Assembly (NCBI GenBank): GCA_003519545.1
Contig: DOWN01000340.1
Coordinates: forward strand, 1-9,062
Source of the DNA: Bacteroidota bacterium
Lineage (GTDB): Bacteria; Bacteroidota; Ignavibacteria; Tepidaquicellales; Tepidaquicellaceae
Direction of reading: 5' to 3'
Length of the DNA: 9,062 bases
How positions within the stretch are numbered: position 1 is the stretch's first letter; each line of letters starts with the position of its first letter. This document shows, one piece after another, positions 8,191 to 9,062 of the stretch. The notes beneath the pieces are model-generated. The model did not search any database. It saw nothing but the letters and a program-made list of their open reading frames with translations, and was not told the origin of the DNA. A program made the position numbers and the translations under genes.

Positions 8191-8788
8191 TCGTAATTTT
8201 ATCCTTATTTATTTTAATTTTATTTTCTTCAAATTTTTTAATTATAAATGGTAATACTTTGTGTTCCTCTTTTAATATCACTTCATTTAGTTTTTTGTAA
8301 TCATAATCATTCTTAACACTTATTGCCTTTTGATAAATTATTCTTCCCGAATCAAATTTTTCATTAACAAAATGAACTGTTAAACCGGAAACTTTTACTC
8401 CTGCCTCAATTACTTTTTTATGTATATTCATTCCATACATTCCTTTACCGCCGAATGCTGGCAATAATGATGGGTGGATGTTGATAATTTTATTTTTATA
8501 TTTTTTTATAATGGAATCAGGAATTTTTTTTAAAAAACCTGCGAGCACAATTAAGTCAGGCTTGAAAGAATTTATTAGTTTCAGAATTTCAGGATTTGAA
8601 TCTTCCCACATTTCATTTGAAAATACAGCAGAATATATTTTATTATCCAAAGCAGTTTGTAATGCTTTAGAATTTTGGTTATTAGTTAAAAATAAAACCA
8701 CTTCAGATTTTAAATAACCTGATTTAATTTTTTTAATGATTGAATTAAAATTTGATCCGTTTCCGGATGCAAGGATGCCGATTTTCAA
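8180..8788 (-). CDS. purN: Phosphoribosylglycinamide formyltransferase PurN
   Basis: PurN transfers a formyl group from 10-formyl-tetrahydrofolate to GAR, the third step of de novo purine synthesis. The 202-residue protein starts with the phosphate-binding ILASGNGSNF (5-14). It continues with LAGFLKKIP (82-90) and the active-site NIHPSLLPAFGGKG (103-116), with N103 and H105, and VHFVNEKFDSG (138-148) with D146. These match the Asn-His-Asp triad of GAR transformylase. The 10-formyl-tetrahydrofolate type is clear, so it is not the formate-using PurT. The start must be TTG at 8788: an in-frame TAA touches it directly upstream, and the second residue already begins the first beta strand. No Shine-Dalgarno sequence is seen. 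The gene heads the predicted operon and overlaps purH by 11 bases. It is very rich in Lys, Ile and Asn. Confidence 0.96.
   Translation of the reverse strand: MKIGILASGNGSNFNSIIKKIKSGYLKSEVVLFLTNNQNSKALQTALDNKIYSAVFSNEMWEDSNPEILKLINSFKPDLIVLAGFLKKIPDSIIKKYKNKIINIHPSLLPAFGGKGMYGMNIHKKVIEAGVKVSGLTVHFVNEKFDSGRIIYQKAISVKNDYDYKKLNEVILKEEHKVLPFIIKKFEENKIKINKDKITIED
8201..8206 (-). promoter_or_regulatory. Possible Shine-Dalgarno sequence of purH
   Basis: AAGGAT lies inside the end of purN, ten bases before the purH TTG start. The spacing is slightly long, but it supports initiation at this TTG, for which there is no ATG alternative nearby. Confidence 0.4.
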
Positions 8789-8806
8789 TTAATTGATGGG
8801 AATTTA

Positions 8807-8838
8807 CAAAAATACTTTTTTAATGAATTTTTATCAAT
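8807..8838 (-). promoter_or_regulatory. Predicted Bacteroidota-type promoter of the purN operon
   Basis: On the minus strand, ATTG (8838-8835) is followed after 20 bases by TATTTTTG (8814-8807). This fits the Bacteroidota pattern of a TTG/TTTG element near -33 and TAnnTTTG near -7, with spacing of about 17-23. Transcription would start near 8800, leaving only about a dozen leader bases before the purN TTG. The motif is short and the background is AT-rich, so chance is possible. Its place in the only real intergenic gap, directly before the first gene of a tightly packed block, is what makes it credible. Confidence 0.5.
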
Positions 8839-8854
8839 GTAATAAATTCATTAA
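8820..8854. repeat. Perfect 11-bp inverted repeat after the decarboxylase gene
   Basis: The arms TTAATGAATTT (8820-8830) and AAATTCATTAA (8844-8854) are exact reverse complements around a 13-base loop. One arm includes the stop codon of the upstream decarboxylase gene. The stem has only one G-C pair and no uninterrupted U tract follows on either strand, so it is at best a weak terminator. An operator-like binding site is another option, because the predicted -33 element lies in the loop and the left arm lies within the promoter spacer. Confidence 0.5.
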
Positions 8855-9062
8855 TTTAGATATTTTTCATCAGGAAGCGGGTGAGAAAGGAACTGAAGCA
8901 TTGATTCTGAGTAACCATATGCACCGGAGTTGAGAATCATTAAAAAGTCACCTTGCTTTGTTTCTCTCAATTTACAATTTCCGTCAAATTCATCTATGGC
9001 TGTACAGAGAGGACCGGCGATTTTATAATTTATATACTTTTTTCTGTTTTCTAACATTGCGG
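8851..9062 (-). CDS. C-terminal end of a fold-type III PLP-dependent decarboxylase (LysA/BtrK-like)
   Basis: The frame runs in from the right window edge, so the ATG at 9057 is internal and about 70 C-terminal residues are visible. They carry the hallmarks of the alanine-racemase-fold decarboxylases. GPLCTAID (15-22, counted from that Met) holds the catalytic-site cysteine C18 and the nearby D22, and SGAYGYS (44-50) holds the PLP-contacting tyrosine Y47. The ending FLSHPLPDE differs from typical diaminopimelate decarboxylases, which usually have a SNYNSRPRP-like stretch there. It recalls the BtrK-like and exosortase-associated decarboxylases that act on carrier-protein-bound or unusual amino acids. 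That subfamily reading is from memory and rests on few residues. The gene ends 62 bases before purN, with a promoter-like sequence between them, so it is probably a separate unit. Confidence 0.8.
   Translation of the reverse strand, partial: AMLENRKKYINYKIAGPLCTAIDEFDGNCKLRETKQGDFLMILNSGAYGYSESMLQFLSHPLPDEKYLN

Larger units (their letters stand above)
1..8788 (-). other. Predicted operon purN-purH-mreB-mreC-mreD-mrdA-rodA-dcd-pyrF
   Basis: Nine same-strand genes follow one another with junctions of -11, 39, 14, 7, -1, 1, -4 and 1 bases. No terminator-like hairpin with a U tract and no further promoter-like motif was seen between them. This is the spacing of a single transcription unit, although internal promoters inside coding sequence cannot be excluded. 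The unit may continue past the left edge beyond pyrF. Confidence 0.7.

Noticed and set aside
1463..8717. Several plus-strand open frames of 60-110 codons (for example 1463-1654, 6143-6466, 8478-8717)
   Set aside because: Each lies entirely within or opposite a well-supported minus-strand gene, shows no recognisable domain and has no room for its own promoter. They are chance frames.
8789..8850. A purine riboswitch or attenuator before purN
   Set aside because: The predicted leader is only about a dozen bases and the whole gap is 62 bases, too short for a purine aptamer; the only structure is an AT-rich hairpin.
8820..8854. A strong intrinsic terminator after the decarboxylase gene
   Set aside because: The stem has one G-C pair and is followed by an A-rich stretch, not a U tract, so it is listed only as an inverted repeat.
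8851..9057. A complete small gene starting at the ATG at 9057
   Set aside because: The frame continues upstream to the window edge and the protein begins in the middle of a conserved decarboxylase domain, so this is an internal methionine of a truncated gene.
1..9062. A novel defence, mobile or secondary-metabolite system in the window
   Set aside because: Every gene belongs to a familiar housekeeping family with intact motifs. There are no transposases, integrases, direct repeats, tRNA genes or unexplained coding stretches. Only the truncated decarboxylase hints at something less standard outside the window.

Overview
The window is a compact, AT-rich stretch of bacterial chromosome with every gene on the minus strand, so it reads from right to left. 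The gene set, the Bacteroidota-type dCTP deaminase, the near absence of Shine-Dalgarno sequences and one intergenic match to the Bacteroidota promoter pattern (TTG, about 20 bases, TAnnTTTG) point to the Bacteroidota/Chlorobiota/Ignavibacteriota group. That is inferred from gene content and motif style. No ribosomal RNA or other decisive marker is present, and the species cannot be named.

Layout in transcription order: (1) the C-terminal end of a fold-type III PLP-dependent decarboxylase (8851-9062, cut by the window edge); (2) a 62-base gap holding a perfect 11-bp inverted repeat and a predicted promoter; (3) purN and purH, two steps of de novo purine synthesis; (4) mreB, mreC, mreD, mrdA (PBP2) and rodA, the core of the rod-shape (elongasome) machinery; (5) dcd and pyrF, two pyrimidine-nucleotide genes, pyrF being cut by the left edge. 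From purN to pyrF the genes overlap or lie within 39 bases of each other, so they look like one transcription unit of nine genes.

The five central genes form a known working complex. MreB makes membrane-bound actin-like filaments. MreC and MreD link these to the envelope. RodA polymerises glycan strands from lipid II, and PBP2 cross-links them. The nucleotide genes on either side (purN/purH upstream, dcd/pyrF downstream) have no known direct role in shape. Their presence in the same predicted unit may reflect coordination with growth rate or simply inherited gene order.

All full-length genes carry their expected catalytic motifs, and I see no frameshift, insertion sequence, tRNA, CRISPR array or foreign island. 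There is no gene-free stretch longer than 62 bases. I do not see a previously undescribed system. The points worth a second look are small: four TTG starts out of nine visible starts, a promoter whose upstream element sits in the loop of an inverted repeat, an (AT)6 tract across the rodA/dcd junction, a dCTP deaminase that may be bifunctional, and a decarboxylase fragment that does not look like ordinary LysA.
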